Source: CAYMLQ01 sp964390795
GTDB lineage: Bacteria; Verrucomicrobiota; Kiritimatiellia; RFP12; UBA1067
Assembly: GCA_964390795.1 (NCBI GenBank)
Contig: CAYMLQ010000136.1
Span: forward strand, 1 to 13,368
Length of the DNA stretch: 13,368 nt
Direction of reading: 5' to 3'
Shown here: one piece after another, positions 7,251 to 13,142 of the stretch
How positions within the stretch are numbered: position 1 is the stretch's first letter
Layout of the letters: each line of letters begins with the position of its first letter
Notes under the pieces: generated by a model
Database searches by the model: none
Seen by the model: the letters and a program-made list of their open reading frames with translations, nothing else
Told to the model about the DNA's origin: nothing
Translations under genes and position numbers: made by a program

Positions 7251-7973
7251 ATGCCGTTAACCTCAAAACAAGTCGAAGCCCATGTGCAGCAATGCCTTGA
7301 AGAGTTCTATACCCGTCGGATCGCTAAGCTGTCGACGTTAAAACTCAGGGACGCTTTAAAACGAAAGAACCCTTATCTCTTTCGCGCCATTGGAACGGAG
7401 TCGGCTTCTGAGTTGATCTCGCAACTGTTGAGCGCATATATGTCCTCGTCTGATGAAGGCATCTTTGGCGACGCCTTTTTTGAACGCCTCGCACGGCTCG
7501 TTTCAAATGCAACGACCGCTGGAGGTGAAGGTGCGGATATTATCCTTGAAACAAAAACCAGCTACACGGCATTTGCTGTCAAGTCCGGGCCTTCCGTATT
7601 CAATGCAATGAGCAAAAAACGACAGAATCAAGACTTCATGAGTCTTCGAAGTCGAATGTTGAAATTGCAAAAACACTTCGATGCTGTTGTCGGTTATTGC
7701 TACGGGAAGAAACGCCCAACCAAGCAAGCGTCCGACTTTATTTTTAGAGAGCTGGCTGGACAAGCTTTCTGGGAAGAATTGACGGGCGATTCGGAATTCT
7801 ATTTAAGAATCATTGCCGCCATGAAAACCAAGCCGGCAGAGCATCGAATAACTTTCAATACAGAATGGGATAAGGCAATCAATCGGTTTACACGCGATTT
7901 TACAAACGATTATTGCCTTACAGACGGAGGTATCGACTGGGACAAGCTGCTCACGTTCAACAGTGGCAGGTAA
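7251..7973 (+). CDS. PmeII-family type II restriction endonuclease
   Basis: Cuts DNA unmethylated at the site protected by the upstream methyltransferase. The 240 residues resemble the family annotated as PmeII-type: YTRRIAKLSTLKLRDALKRK (20-39) then NPYLFRA, SELISQLLSAYMSS (53-66), FGDAFFERLARLV (72-84), a PD-(D/E)xK-like core with GADI (D96) and FAVKSGPS (K111), VVGYCYG (146-152), QAFWEELTGD (171-180) and a closing IDWDKLLTFNSG. The ATG at 7251 lies 9 bases after GGAGGAGG and is preferred over an in-frame ATG at 7242 that is too close. It begins 1 base after the methyltransferase stop, so translation is probably coupled. It is clearly AT-richer than its neighbours, which suggests horizontal acquisition. 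Family recognition is from memory of conserved blocks. Confidence 0.85.
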   Translation: MPLTSKQVEAHVQQCLEEFYTRRIAKLSTLKLRDALKRKNPYLFRAIGTESASELISQLLSAYMSSSDEGIFGDAFFERLARLVSNATTAGGEGADIILETKTSYTAFAVKSGPSVFNAMSKKRQNQDFMSLRSRMLKLQKHFDAVVGYCYGKKRPTKQASDFIFRELAGQAFWEELTGDSEFYLRIIAAMKTKPAEHRITFNTEWDKAINRFTRDFTNDYCLTDGGIDWDKLLTFNSGR

Positions 7974-8008
7974 CAGGAGCGGACTCCGTCAACAGAAACA
8001 AGATGAAA

Positions 8009-8301
8009 CCGTGAGTCGGAGGCGCATCCCAGTTTCACTGACTTCAAAAGAAGATGAACAGGGCCGGCGGCTCACCAAGACGGTTCGCTCGCTGTTTACA
8101 GGCAAGTCGCTGAGCCGCAGGCGGTAGGGCGAGGCGTCCCTGCCGAGCCGCAGGGCAATGGCGAACGGTACGCTCGCAACGGCTCACCGGGGACGGTTCG
8201 CCCTACCGGCTCCGCACGCAAACCCACAGGCAGGGCAAGGCGTTGAGCCTCGCTGAGCTGTCGCACGCGGTCAGTGAAACGGGGATGCGCCCGTGAGTCG
8301 G
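8009..8301. mobile_element. MITE-like non-autonomous element with terminal inverted and flanking direct repeats
   Basis: Terminal inverted repeats of 22 bp with one mismatch, 8021-8042 and 8270-8291 (GGCGCATCCC, A or C, GTTTCACTGAC), bound a 271-base body with no credible gene. CCGTGAGTCGG flanks both ends in direct orientation (8009-8019 and 8291-8301), as a target-site duplication would; one extra A separates the left copy from its inverted repeat. The body has internal structure: a direct repeat at 8068-8088 and 8180-8201 (CGGCTCACC...GACGGTTCGC) and an inverted repeat CGGTAGGGCGA (8122-8132) with TCGCCCTACCG (8198-8208). It fills most of the spacer 7974-8445. Confidence 0.65.
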
Positions 8302-8369
8302 CAGACCACTTATATCAGTTTCCGATCCTTTCGCCTGTAACGGCGGAATCGATCGGTGTGTATGCCTAA

Positions 8370-8416
8370 GTGTCATGGACGAAGGTTTCCGCACCGTGCG
8401 GCGCCTGCCGTGACAC
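8370..8416 (+). repeat. Nested hairpin upstream of the secreted protein gene
   Basis: GTGTCA (8370-8375) pairs with TGACAC (8411-8416) around an inner hairpin CCGCAC-C-GTGCGG (8389-8401). It lies 30 bases before the ATG at 8446 and just upstream of the AAAGGAG site, so it would be in the mRNA leader or at the promoter. No convincing promoter hexamers were found nearby. Confidence 0.4.
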
Positions 8417-8445
8417 CACGCGTATCAACTTAAAGGAGTTTCACC

Positions 8446-9390
8446 ATGATGAAGCGAATCGTATTGGCGGCTGGCGTGCTCATCTGTACACAGGCCATTC
8501 GGACGCGGGCGGCGGATTTGAACGACCTCCCCGCTGGCACCAAATGGGTGCTCAATTTGGATCTCAAGGCTGCCCAGGCCTCGCCGATGATCAATTACGC
8601 CATCGACAAGATCGCCCCAGCCAAGCGTCGCGAGGCCCAGACCAAGTTCGCGGCGATCAAAGCCCTGTTCGGCATTGACCTGCTCAAGGACATCAGCCAG
8701 CTCGTCATCGCCGGGAACGGCAATGCGGAGAAAGGCGGCGTGGCCTATGTCTACGGCGCGTTCGACGTTGATCGGCTCAGCACCATTCTCGCCGCGAACC
8801 AGAACTTCACCACGGCGCAGCACAGCGGCTTCACGGTTCTGGGCTGGAAGGATGACTCGCAGAAATACCTGTCTTTCGCCAGACCCGGGCTCGCCATGCT
8901 CTCGGGCTCGCAGACCGCCTTGACCGAGGCGCTGGACGTGCTCGCGGAGAAGAAGGCCGGCCTCGCCGCCGATTCGTCTTTCAAACCGGCGCTCTCGGGC
9001 AAGGGCAGCGTTCTGACGGTCATGGCCATCGACGTGCCTTCCATCGTCGGCGAGCAGCCCAAGGCCCAGGCGCTGCGCCAGGCCCAGGCACTCTGCCTGC
9101 GCGTGAACGCATCGCAATCTGAAACGCTCAGCGCGGCCCTGTCGGTAACGGCCACCTCGGAGGAGTCCGCCGTGCAGATCCGGCAGGCCCTGATGGGCAT
9201 CCAGGCGCTCGCCCAGCTGCGCGCGAACGAGGCGCCCGAGCAGGCGACGCTAGCCTCGCTCGCAAAAATCAGCGGCGAAGGCAAGCAGATCGGCGTGACG
9301 CTCGACCTGCCGAAGAGTGTGATCGAGACGGCCATACGCGAGCGCGAAGCCCGCGAAGCGTCCAAAGCCGCGCCGGCCGCCGCCAAATGA
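8446..9390 (+). CDS. Secreted protein of unknown function
   Basis: 314 residues. It has a signal peptide (MMKR, hydrophobic core, cleavage probably after RAA at 21-23). The start is set by AAAGGAG at about 8432-8438. The mature protein alternates amphipathic helices and short strands (WVLNLDLKAAQ, LVIAGNGNA, VAYVYGAFDVDRL, FTVLGW, LAMLSGSQTALTEALDVL) and ends in an alanine- and lysine-rich tail. The pattern recalls large secreted proteins of planctomycete and verrucomicrobial genomes that carry tandem alpha/beta units, similar in style to DUF3352, but I cannot place it in a family. No catalytic motif, lipobox or anchor is seen. The sigma factor gene follows 48 bases later and could be co-transcribed. 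Confidence 0.85.
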   Translation: MMKRIVLAAGVLICTQAIRTRAADLNDLPAGTKWVLNLDLKAAQASPMINYAIDKIAPAKRREAQTKFAAIKALFGIDLLKDISQLVIAGNGNAEKGGVAYVYGAFDVDRLSTILAANQNFTTAQHSGFTVLGWKDDSQKYLSFARPGLAMLSGSQTALTEALDVLAEKKAGLAADSSFKPALSGKGSVLTVMAIDVPSIVGEQPKAQALRQAQALCLRVNASQSETLSAALSVTATSEESAVQIRQALMGIQALAQLRANEAPEQATLASLAKISGEGKQIGVTLDLPKSVIETAIREREAREASKAAPAAAK

Positions 9391-9438
9391 GAAACGCCTC
9401 ACTTGCCTCACCTATTCTGATGTTCCTTATCCGTGGCT

Positions 9439-9981
9439 ATGGATGAACAGAATGAAGACCGCCTGAGACAGGCCATGCGGTCGGTCGCAGCCGGAGACGC
9501 CGACGCCTTCACGCTCATCGCGGAGACGCTGGAGCCCCGGCTGGAGCGGTTCTACGCGCAGCTCGGCGTGCCGGCCTCGGAGCGCGACGACTTGTTTCAG
9601 GAGTCCTGCCTTCGCCTTTACCGCGCGGCAGGCTCGTACGATCCGCGGCGGCCGTTCCTGCCGTGGGCCTTGACCGTCGCGCGGCGCGTGATGCTGAACT
9701 GGCACCGGGCGCGCAAGCCCACAGTAGAGCTGGATGAGGCGAGGACCGTGGCGGCCGAGCAGCGCTCGCCGGGAGCGGGTGCGGAGGCTGACATCTGGCC
9801 ATTCGCGCGCGACCGCCTGCAGCCCGCCGCATACGAGTTGCTGTGGCTCTGCTACGGCGAGGATCTGGGGCCTTCGGAGATTGCCGCCGTGACCGGTCGC
9901 ACGGCCGTTCACGTGCGCGTGCTGCTGCACCGCGCGCGCGCCGCGTTGGCGCGCGCGCTTGAGATGGCAGGCGAAGCTTGA
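9439..9981 (+). CDS. ECF-type RNA polymerase sigma factor
   Basis: 180 residues. Region 2 spans about 20-93, with RDDLFQESCLRLYRAAGSYD (49-68), then PFLPWALTVARRVMLNWHR (72-90), the typical core-binding and -10-binding part of extracytoplasmic-function sigma factors. Region 4 spans about 126-172, with a helix-turn-helix LGPSEIAAVTGRTAVHVRVL (143-162) for -35 recognition. The style fits the Rhodopirellula/Verrucomicrobium sigma-70 family. The start is the ATG at 9439; a GTG at 9433 is possible. No clear Shine-Dalgarno is seen. It is followed after 25 bases by a small membrane protein, the usual place for an anti-sigma factor. Target promoters are unknown. Confidence 0.9.
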   Translation: MDEQNEDRLRQAMRSVAAGDADAFTLIAETLEPRLERFYAQLGVPASERDDLFQESCLRLYRAAGSYDPRRPFLPWALTVARRVMLNWHRARKPTVELDEARTVAAEQRSPGAGAEADIWPFARDRLQPAAYELLWLCYGEDLGPSEIAAVTGRTAVHVRVLLHRARAALARALEMAGEA

Positions 9982-10006
9982 TACACTAACGACCGTGAGG
10001 TGAAAC

Positions 10007-10414
10007 ATGCATATGACTGCTACCCAAAGGACCGCGCTAGAAAAGCGTCTGCGCCAGAGCGCGCCGCCGCTGCGGCCGCCCGACCCTGAGCGCGCAGACC
10101 GAGCCTGCGCGCGCGTCGCCTCGGCCGCGCCCGCCTCGCCGCTGCGCGAACCGCGCACCTTCCTCAGGCCCCTGCTGCGCGTGGCCGCCTGCCTCGCCCT
10201 GCTGGTCGGCATCGCCCTGCTGATGCGCCCGAAAGCGCAGCCGGCGACGGCCCTTCCTGCGCTGCCTTCCGTCGCGACCTTCCGCGACCTCACGGATCTG
10301 ATGGAAACCCAGGGCCTGGCGAAGGCCCTGTCCGCGGAGGCCTCCGACCTCGCCGCAGACCTTGCCGGACTGACCACTGCGCTCAATGAGCGCTCCTTCG
10401 CCATCCTTTTCTGA
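10007..10414 (+). CDS. Single-pass membrane protein, candidate anti-sigma factor
   Basis: 135 residues: a basic, proline-rich N-terminal half (1-54), one membrane segment at about 55-73 (PLLRVAACLALLVGIALLMR), and a 60-residue alanine/leucine-rich outer part that looks helical. GTGAGGTG precedes the ATG at 10007 at good spacing; ATG 10013 is an alternative. It sits directly after an ECF sigma gene and 8 bases before the pectate lyase gene, so all three are probably one operon. The position and topology suggest an anti-sigma factor, but there is no zinc-binding HxxxCxxC motif and no FecR domain, so the role is inferred from context alone. Confidence 0.75.
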   Translation: MHMTATQRTALEKRLRQSAPPLRPPDPERADRACARVASAAPASPLREPRTFLRPLLRVAACLALLVGIALLMRPKAQPATALPALPSVATFRDLTDLMETQGLAKALSAEASDLAADLAGLTTALNERSFAILF

Positions 10415-10422
10415 GCCCGACC

Positions 10423-11718
10423 ATGCCCTCTAGGTACCTTCTTACCCCTGCTCCCGCTGGGCTGACGCGCCCCGCTGTCGCCATCCTCGCTCTGTGCCTC
10501 CTGGCAAACGCTTGCCCCGCGGCGGATTTTTTTGTCGCGCCCGCAGGCAACGACGCGAGCCCCGGCACGCGGGAGCGCCCCTTCGCCACGGTCCAGCGCG
10601 CCCAGCAGGCGGCGGAACCCGGCGACACCGTGTTCATCCGCGGCGGCACCTACCTCCTGCGCGAGGCGCAGGTCGCGAAGCGCGAGCGGATCTGGGCGTA
10701 CGTCACGCAGCTCGATAAGAGCGGCACGCCCGGCAAGCCCATCCGCTACTGGGCCTGCCCGAACGAGCGCCCCGTCTTCGACCTCTCCCAGGTTAAGCCC
10801 GCCGGCTGCCGCGTGACGGCCTTCCGCGTCAACGCCTCCTGGATCCACCTCAAAGGGCTGGAGGTGACCGGCGTGCAGGTGACCCTCACGAACCACACGC
10901 AGTCCATCTGCTTCGAAAACGGGGGCAGTCACAACGTCTACGAGCAGCTCACCCTGCGCGACGGCATGGCCATCGGCATCTACAGCGTCCGGGGCTCAAA
11001 CAACCTCTTCCTGAACTGCGACGCGTACCGCAACCACGACCCAATCTCCGAAGGCGGGCGCGGCGGCAACGTCGATGGCTTCGGCTGCCACCCGCCGAAG
11101 GGCAGCACCAACAATGTCTTCCGCGGCTGCCGCGCGTGGTTCAACAGCGACGACGGCTTCGACTGCATCAACGCGCACGAGGGCGTCACGTTTGAGAACT
11201 GCTGGGCCTTCTGCAACGGCTACTCCCCCGAGTTCAAGAGCCTGGCGGACGGCAACGGCTTCAAGGCCGGCGGCTATGGCTCCACGCCCGCGGAGCGGCT
11301 CCCGGCCACGATCCCGCGCCACACCGTCCGGGATTGCCTCGCAGCCCGCAACAAGGCCAGCGGCTTCTACGCGAACCACCATCCCGGCGGCTGCGACTGG
11401 TTCGCCAACCGCGCCTGCCGCAACAAGGTCAATTTCAACCTGCTCGGACGCCTCGCGGACAACCGCACCGACATCCCCGGCCGCGGCCACACCCTGAGCC
11501 ATAATGTCGCCTTCAAGGGCGGAGCGAACCTCAGCCACATCGACACCAACGCCTGCACACTTGCGGATAACCACTTCGACGCGGACGTCCTGTGGAAGGC
11601 GAGCGATTTCCACACGACGGACGAGAGTCGGCTGGCCGAGGCCCGCACCGCCGAGGGCGAGCTTCCCGAAGTCAACTTCCTGGTTCTCAAGCGGGAACGA
11701 TCCGACAGGACGGATTGA
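10423..11718 (+). CDS. Secreted pectate lyase, polysaccharide lyase family 9 type
   Basis: Cleaves polygalacturonate-like chains by Ca2+-dependent beta-elimination outside the inner membrane. 431 residues: a signal peptide at about 1-34 (hydrophobic AVAILALCLLANACPAA), an entry motif DFFVAPAGNDASPGTRERPF (35-54), then a right-handed parallel beta-helix. The Ca2+ site of family 9 is visible as NVDGFGCH (D218) and NSDDGFDCI (D243, D244, D247). The catalytic Brønsted base is K281 in GNGFKAGG. The spacing D218-D243/D244/D247-K281 closely matches D209-D233/D234/D237-K273 of the characterised Pel9A enzyme. The start has no strong Shine-Dalgarno; the 8-base gap after the membrane protein suggests translational coupling. 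The exact substrate (pectate or another uronide) is not certain. Confidence 0.88.
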   Translation: MPSRYLLTPAPAGLTRPAVAILALCLLANACPAADFFVAPAGNDASPGTRERPFATVQRAQQAAEPGDTVFIRGGTYLLREAQVAKRERIWAYVTQLDKSGTPGKPIRYWACPNERPVFDLSQVKPAGCRVTAFRVNASWIHLKGLEVTGVQVTLTNHTQSICFENGGSHNVYEQLTLRDGMAIGIYSVRGSNNLFLNCDAYRNHDPISEGGRGGNVDGFGCHPPKGSTNNVFRGCRAWFNSDDGFDCINAHEGVTFENCWAFCNGYSPEFKSLADGNGFKAGGYGSTPAERLPATIPRHTVRDCLAARNKASGFYANHHPGGCDWFANRACRNKVNFNLLGRLADNRTDIPGRGHTLSHNVAFKGGANLSHIDTNACTLADNHFDADVLWKASDFHTTDESRLAEARTAEGELPEVNFLVLKRERSDRTD

Positions 11719-11757
11719 CGCTTCGCTGTAAACGTCTGCCTCTCTCTCCCAACGTTC

Positions 11758-11793
11758 GGTAATCATCCTTTGTACTCAATAGGATGGATTACC
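11758..11793. repeat. 15-bp hairpin with two bulged bases on one arm
   Basis: GGTAATC-ATCCT-TTG (11758-11772) pairs with CAA-(T)-AGGAT-(G)-GATTACC (11777-11793) around a TACT loop. All 15 pairs are Watson-Crick, and the only irregularities are unpaired T11780 and G11786 on the right arm. It lies 40 bases after the pectate lyase stop but lacks a T tract. Confidence 0.7.
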
Positions 11794-11805
11794 TGGTTCG
11801 CCTTT

Positions 11806-11821
11806 AGTATTGTATGCATAA
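11806..11821. repeat. Copy of the sequence upstream of the antitoxin gene
   Basis: GTATTGTATGCATAA (11807-11821) is identical to 12783-12797, the promoter side of the CopG antitoxin gene. Just left of it, CTCAATAGGATGGATTACC (11775-11793) resembles CTCATAGGAATGGATTATCC (12453-12472), the 3' flank of the same gene. Confidence 0.55.
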
Positions 11822-12050
11822 AAGCACGCAAAAGCGTCCGTAAACCTCATTTTTGCCTTCCGCATTTCAGGCCTAAGTCATTGCCCTAATGGAAGTTACT
11901 CTATCACGTTGTGCGGTTTCAGCAAGTTCCGACCTGGCTTAATCACAGAGGCGCTGGGTGGCGGCCTGAAGATCGAACCAAGTCTGCCTCCCGTGACCGC
12001 TCGCGAAGAGGCATCCGGTCAGCCTCCGTAGGCACCGGATCGCACCCATC

Positions 12051-12170
12051 GTCCGGCGCGTGCGCGGGGTGGAAGGCGGCCGCCCGCGCCCTTCGAGAAT
12101 GGGCCGCCCCGAAGCTCGTCGGAGAAGGCGCGCGGGGCGACGCCTTCCGCCTCACGCGCACGCGCCGGAC
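12051..12170. repeat. 120-base long imperfect hairpin
   Basis: The outer arms are a perfect 16-bp inverted repeat: GTCCGGCGCGTGCGCG (12051-12066) with 12155-12170. Pairing resumes after a small internal loop with GGAAGGCG (12071-12078) and CGCCTTCC (12141-12148), then with most of 12080-12089 against 12130-12139, and CCTTC (12090-12094) against GAAGG (12124-12128). About 38 pairs are possible and little is left unpaired. It is extremely GC-rich and has no T tract. Confidence 0.75.
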
Positions 12171-12182
12171 AACACCCGCGCC

Positions 12183-12263
12183 AACCGTGCCTTGAAGGGT
12201 AACACCGTGGAGACCTCACAGTCAAGGCGTAGACGCGTCCAGAGGCGCCGGGGCTGCGTCGGA
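12183..12263. repeat. Diverged direct repeat, copy 1
   Basis: Positions 12192-12229 align without gaps to 12964-13001 at 30 of 38 bases, including identical blocks GTAACACCG and GTCAAGGCG. AACCGT just upstream (12183-12188) and GCGTCGGA downstream (12256-12263) also recur. This is the left bracket of the antitoxin segment, 772 bases from copy 2. Confidence 0.65.
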
Positions 12264-12348
12264 CAGTGCGTGGGGGTGTGAGGACAGCCCCCGCCGGGAT
12301 AATCAATTTCCGCACGGATAATCCGCCCAGGTTCCAGCCCCGAAACAA

Positions 12349-12410
12349 GCGACCGTTTCACGCACACGCCACCGCTTCACTTCAAGGTGCGCTTGTGCGT
12401 GAAACGTCGC
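12349..12410. repeat. 62-base hairpin, 17-bp arms
   Basis: GCGAC-C-GTTTCACGCACA (12349-12366) pairs perfectly with TGTGCGTGAAACGTCGC (12394-12410) except for one bulged C on the left arm. CACC (12369-12372) can also pair with GGTG (12386-12389) near the loop. No T tract follows. It lies between direct-repeat copy 1 and the antitoxin gene. Confidence 0.75.
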
Positions 12411-12454
12411 ACTGCCGATGGCATGTGATGACCAGAGATACTTTGGACGGTTCT

Positions 12455-12476
12455 CATAGGAATGGATTATCCTATG
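12455..12476 (-). repeat. Small inverted repeat over the antitoxin stop codon
   Basis: CATAGGA (12455-12461) and TCCTATG (12470-12476) form a 7-bp stem around an 8-base loop. The minus-strand stop codon (12472-12474) lies within one arm, so it is the 3' end structure of the antitoxin mRNA, though without a T tract. Confidence 0.45.
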
Positions 12477-12759
12477 CAGGATTTACATGGCCGTGACGCA
12501 ACTCCTCCTCAACCCGCTCGGTTAGAAAGACCTTGAGCAATGATTGGTAAGGCACATCGCGTTTGTTCGCCATCACCTTAAGCGCCACGATAATCGACTC
12601 CGGCAAACGCAAGGAAATTGTTTTTGTCGAGGGCTTGAGATTTGGAAACGCTGTCCGCTTAGCCTTTGACCAATCTATAAGATCCGTAGAGTCATGGGTG
12701 GCCCAAAACTCTCTCTCCTCATCTTCTGTAGTGAACGTTGGCATTTTTTGCTTTTTCAT
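12472..12759 (-). CDS. CopG-family (ribbon-helix-helix) antitoxin, apparently without toxin
   Basis: 95 residues of the PF12441 CopG-antitoxin type: the N-terminal block MPTFTTEDEEREFWATHDST (6-25) with DLIDW, which in the family contacts the toxin, then the DNA-binding ribbon-helix-helix KTISLRLPESIIVALKVMAN (46-65) and RDVPYQSLLKVFLTERV (67-83). The start chosen is the ATG at 12759 because AAGGA lies 10 bases upstream; the frame also opens at 12795, but that would place the start within the predicted promoter. Such antitoxins usually pair with a BrnT-type toxin gene immediately upstream. Here the 200 bases upstream and the 250 downstream hold no such frame. It is AT-richer than its surroundings. 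It is probably self-regulated through CGGTRTCAA repeats near the promoter. Confidence 0.88.
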   Translation of the reverse strand: MKKQKMPTFTTEDEEREFWATHDSTDLIDWSKAKRTAFPNLKPSTKTISLRLPESIIVALKVMANKRDVPYQSLLKVFLTERVEEELRHGHVNPA

Positions 12760-12793
12760 GATCTGTAAATCCTTCGCTCTTGGTATTGTATGC

Positions 12794-12822
12794 ATAACAC
12801 GACGGTATCAATACGGTGTCAA
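12794..12822 (-). promoter_or_regulatory. Promoter and operator repeats of the antitoxin gene
   Basis: On the minus strand a perfect -35 TTGACA (12822-12817) is followed after 17 bases by TGTTAT (12799-12794), 4 of 6 consensus bases. An overlapping alternative is TTGATA/TACAAT with a short 15-base spacer. CGGTATCAA (12803-12811) and CGGTGTCAA (12814-12822) form a direct repeat with an 11-base period inside the promoter. A third copy, CGGTGTCAA, lies at 12893-12901. This suits an autoregulating ribbon-helix-helix protein. Confidence 0.55.
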
Positions 12823-12953
12823 ATGCCATGGTTTTGCGTTATCGTCGTAACTACCTGTTCTACATAAAGTTAGATTGTGTTTGTCAAAAAGTCGGTGTCA
12901 AGCCATCCCTAAACGCGATTTACCGAGAAAACCTCAAACTGTCCGGCCGTCTG

Positions 12954-13046
12954 AACCGTATGTTTGAAGCGTAACACCGAGGATCGGACAGAGTCAAGGC
13001 GCAAGGGGTCTGGGTCTGGGTCTGGGACGGCCTGGGACGCGTCGGA
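12954..13046. repeat. Diverged direct repeat, copy 2
   Basis: Right partner of the repeat at 12183-12263, with identical blocks AACCGT (12954-12959), GTAACACCG (12971-12979), GTCAAGGCG (12993-13001) and GCGTCGGA (13039-13046). It is slightly longer than copy 1, partly because it contains the hexamer tandem repeat. Confidence 0.65.
13006..13026. repeat. Hexamer tandem repeat
   Basis: GGGTCT occurs three times in a row (13006-13023), followed by GGG. A simple-sequence tract inside direct-repeat copy 2 and absent from copy 1, probably a replication-slippage product. Confidence 0.8.
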
Positions 13047-13077
13047 AGGCTTAACACAGGTTAATCACGACTTTTCA

Positions 13078-13142
13078 CCCCGCCGACGGACGCGGCACCC
13101 CAGCGCAACTACGCAAGGGGTGCCAGTGGCCGGCGAGCGGGG
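13078..13142. repeat. 65-base GC-rich hairpin
   Basis: GGCACCCC (13094-13101) pairs with GGGGTGCC (13117-13124), with GCG/CGC possible inside the loop. CCCCGC (13078-13083) pairs with GCGGGG (13137-13142) outside, the middle being imperfect. No T tract follows. Confidence 0.65.

Larger units (their letters stand above)
11719..12471. other. Gene-poor spacer with hairpins and repeats
   Basis: No reading frame here looks coding; the longest give arginine-rich low-complexity proteins. What can be seen is structural: hairpins at 11758-11793, 12051-12170, 12349-12410 and 12455-12476, a weaker one at about 12251-12292 (GGGGCTG with CAGCCCC), and repeat sequences shared with the region to the right. 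No tRNA or known RNA could be recognised. Confidence 0.6.

Noticed and set aside
9427..10932. 501-residue minus-strand frame opposite the sigma, membrane protein and lyase genes
   Set aside because: Arginine/alanine-rich shadow spanning three well-supported genes.
11940..12000. Minus-strand tRNA suggested by GGTTCGATC
   Set aside because: The flanking bases do not form a T stem, and no anticodon or acceptor stem could be built.
11911..12195. 94-residue plus-strand and 72-residue minus-strand frames
   Set aside because: They run through the 120-base hairpin, are arginine-rich and have no ribosome binding site or recognisable motif.
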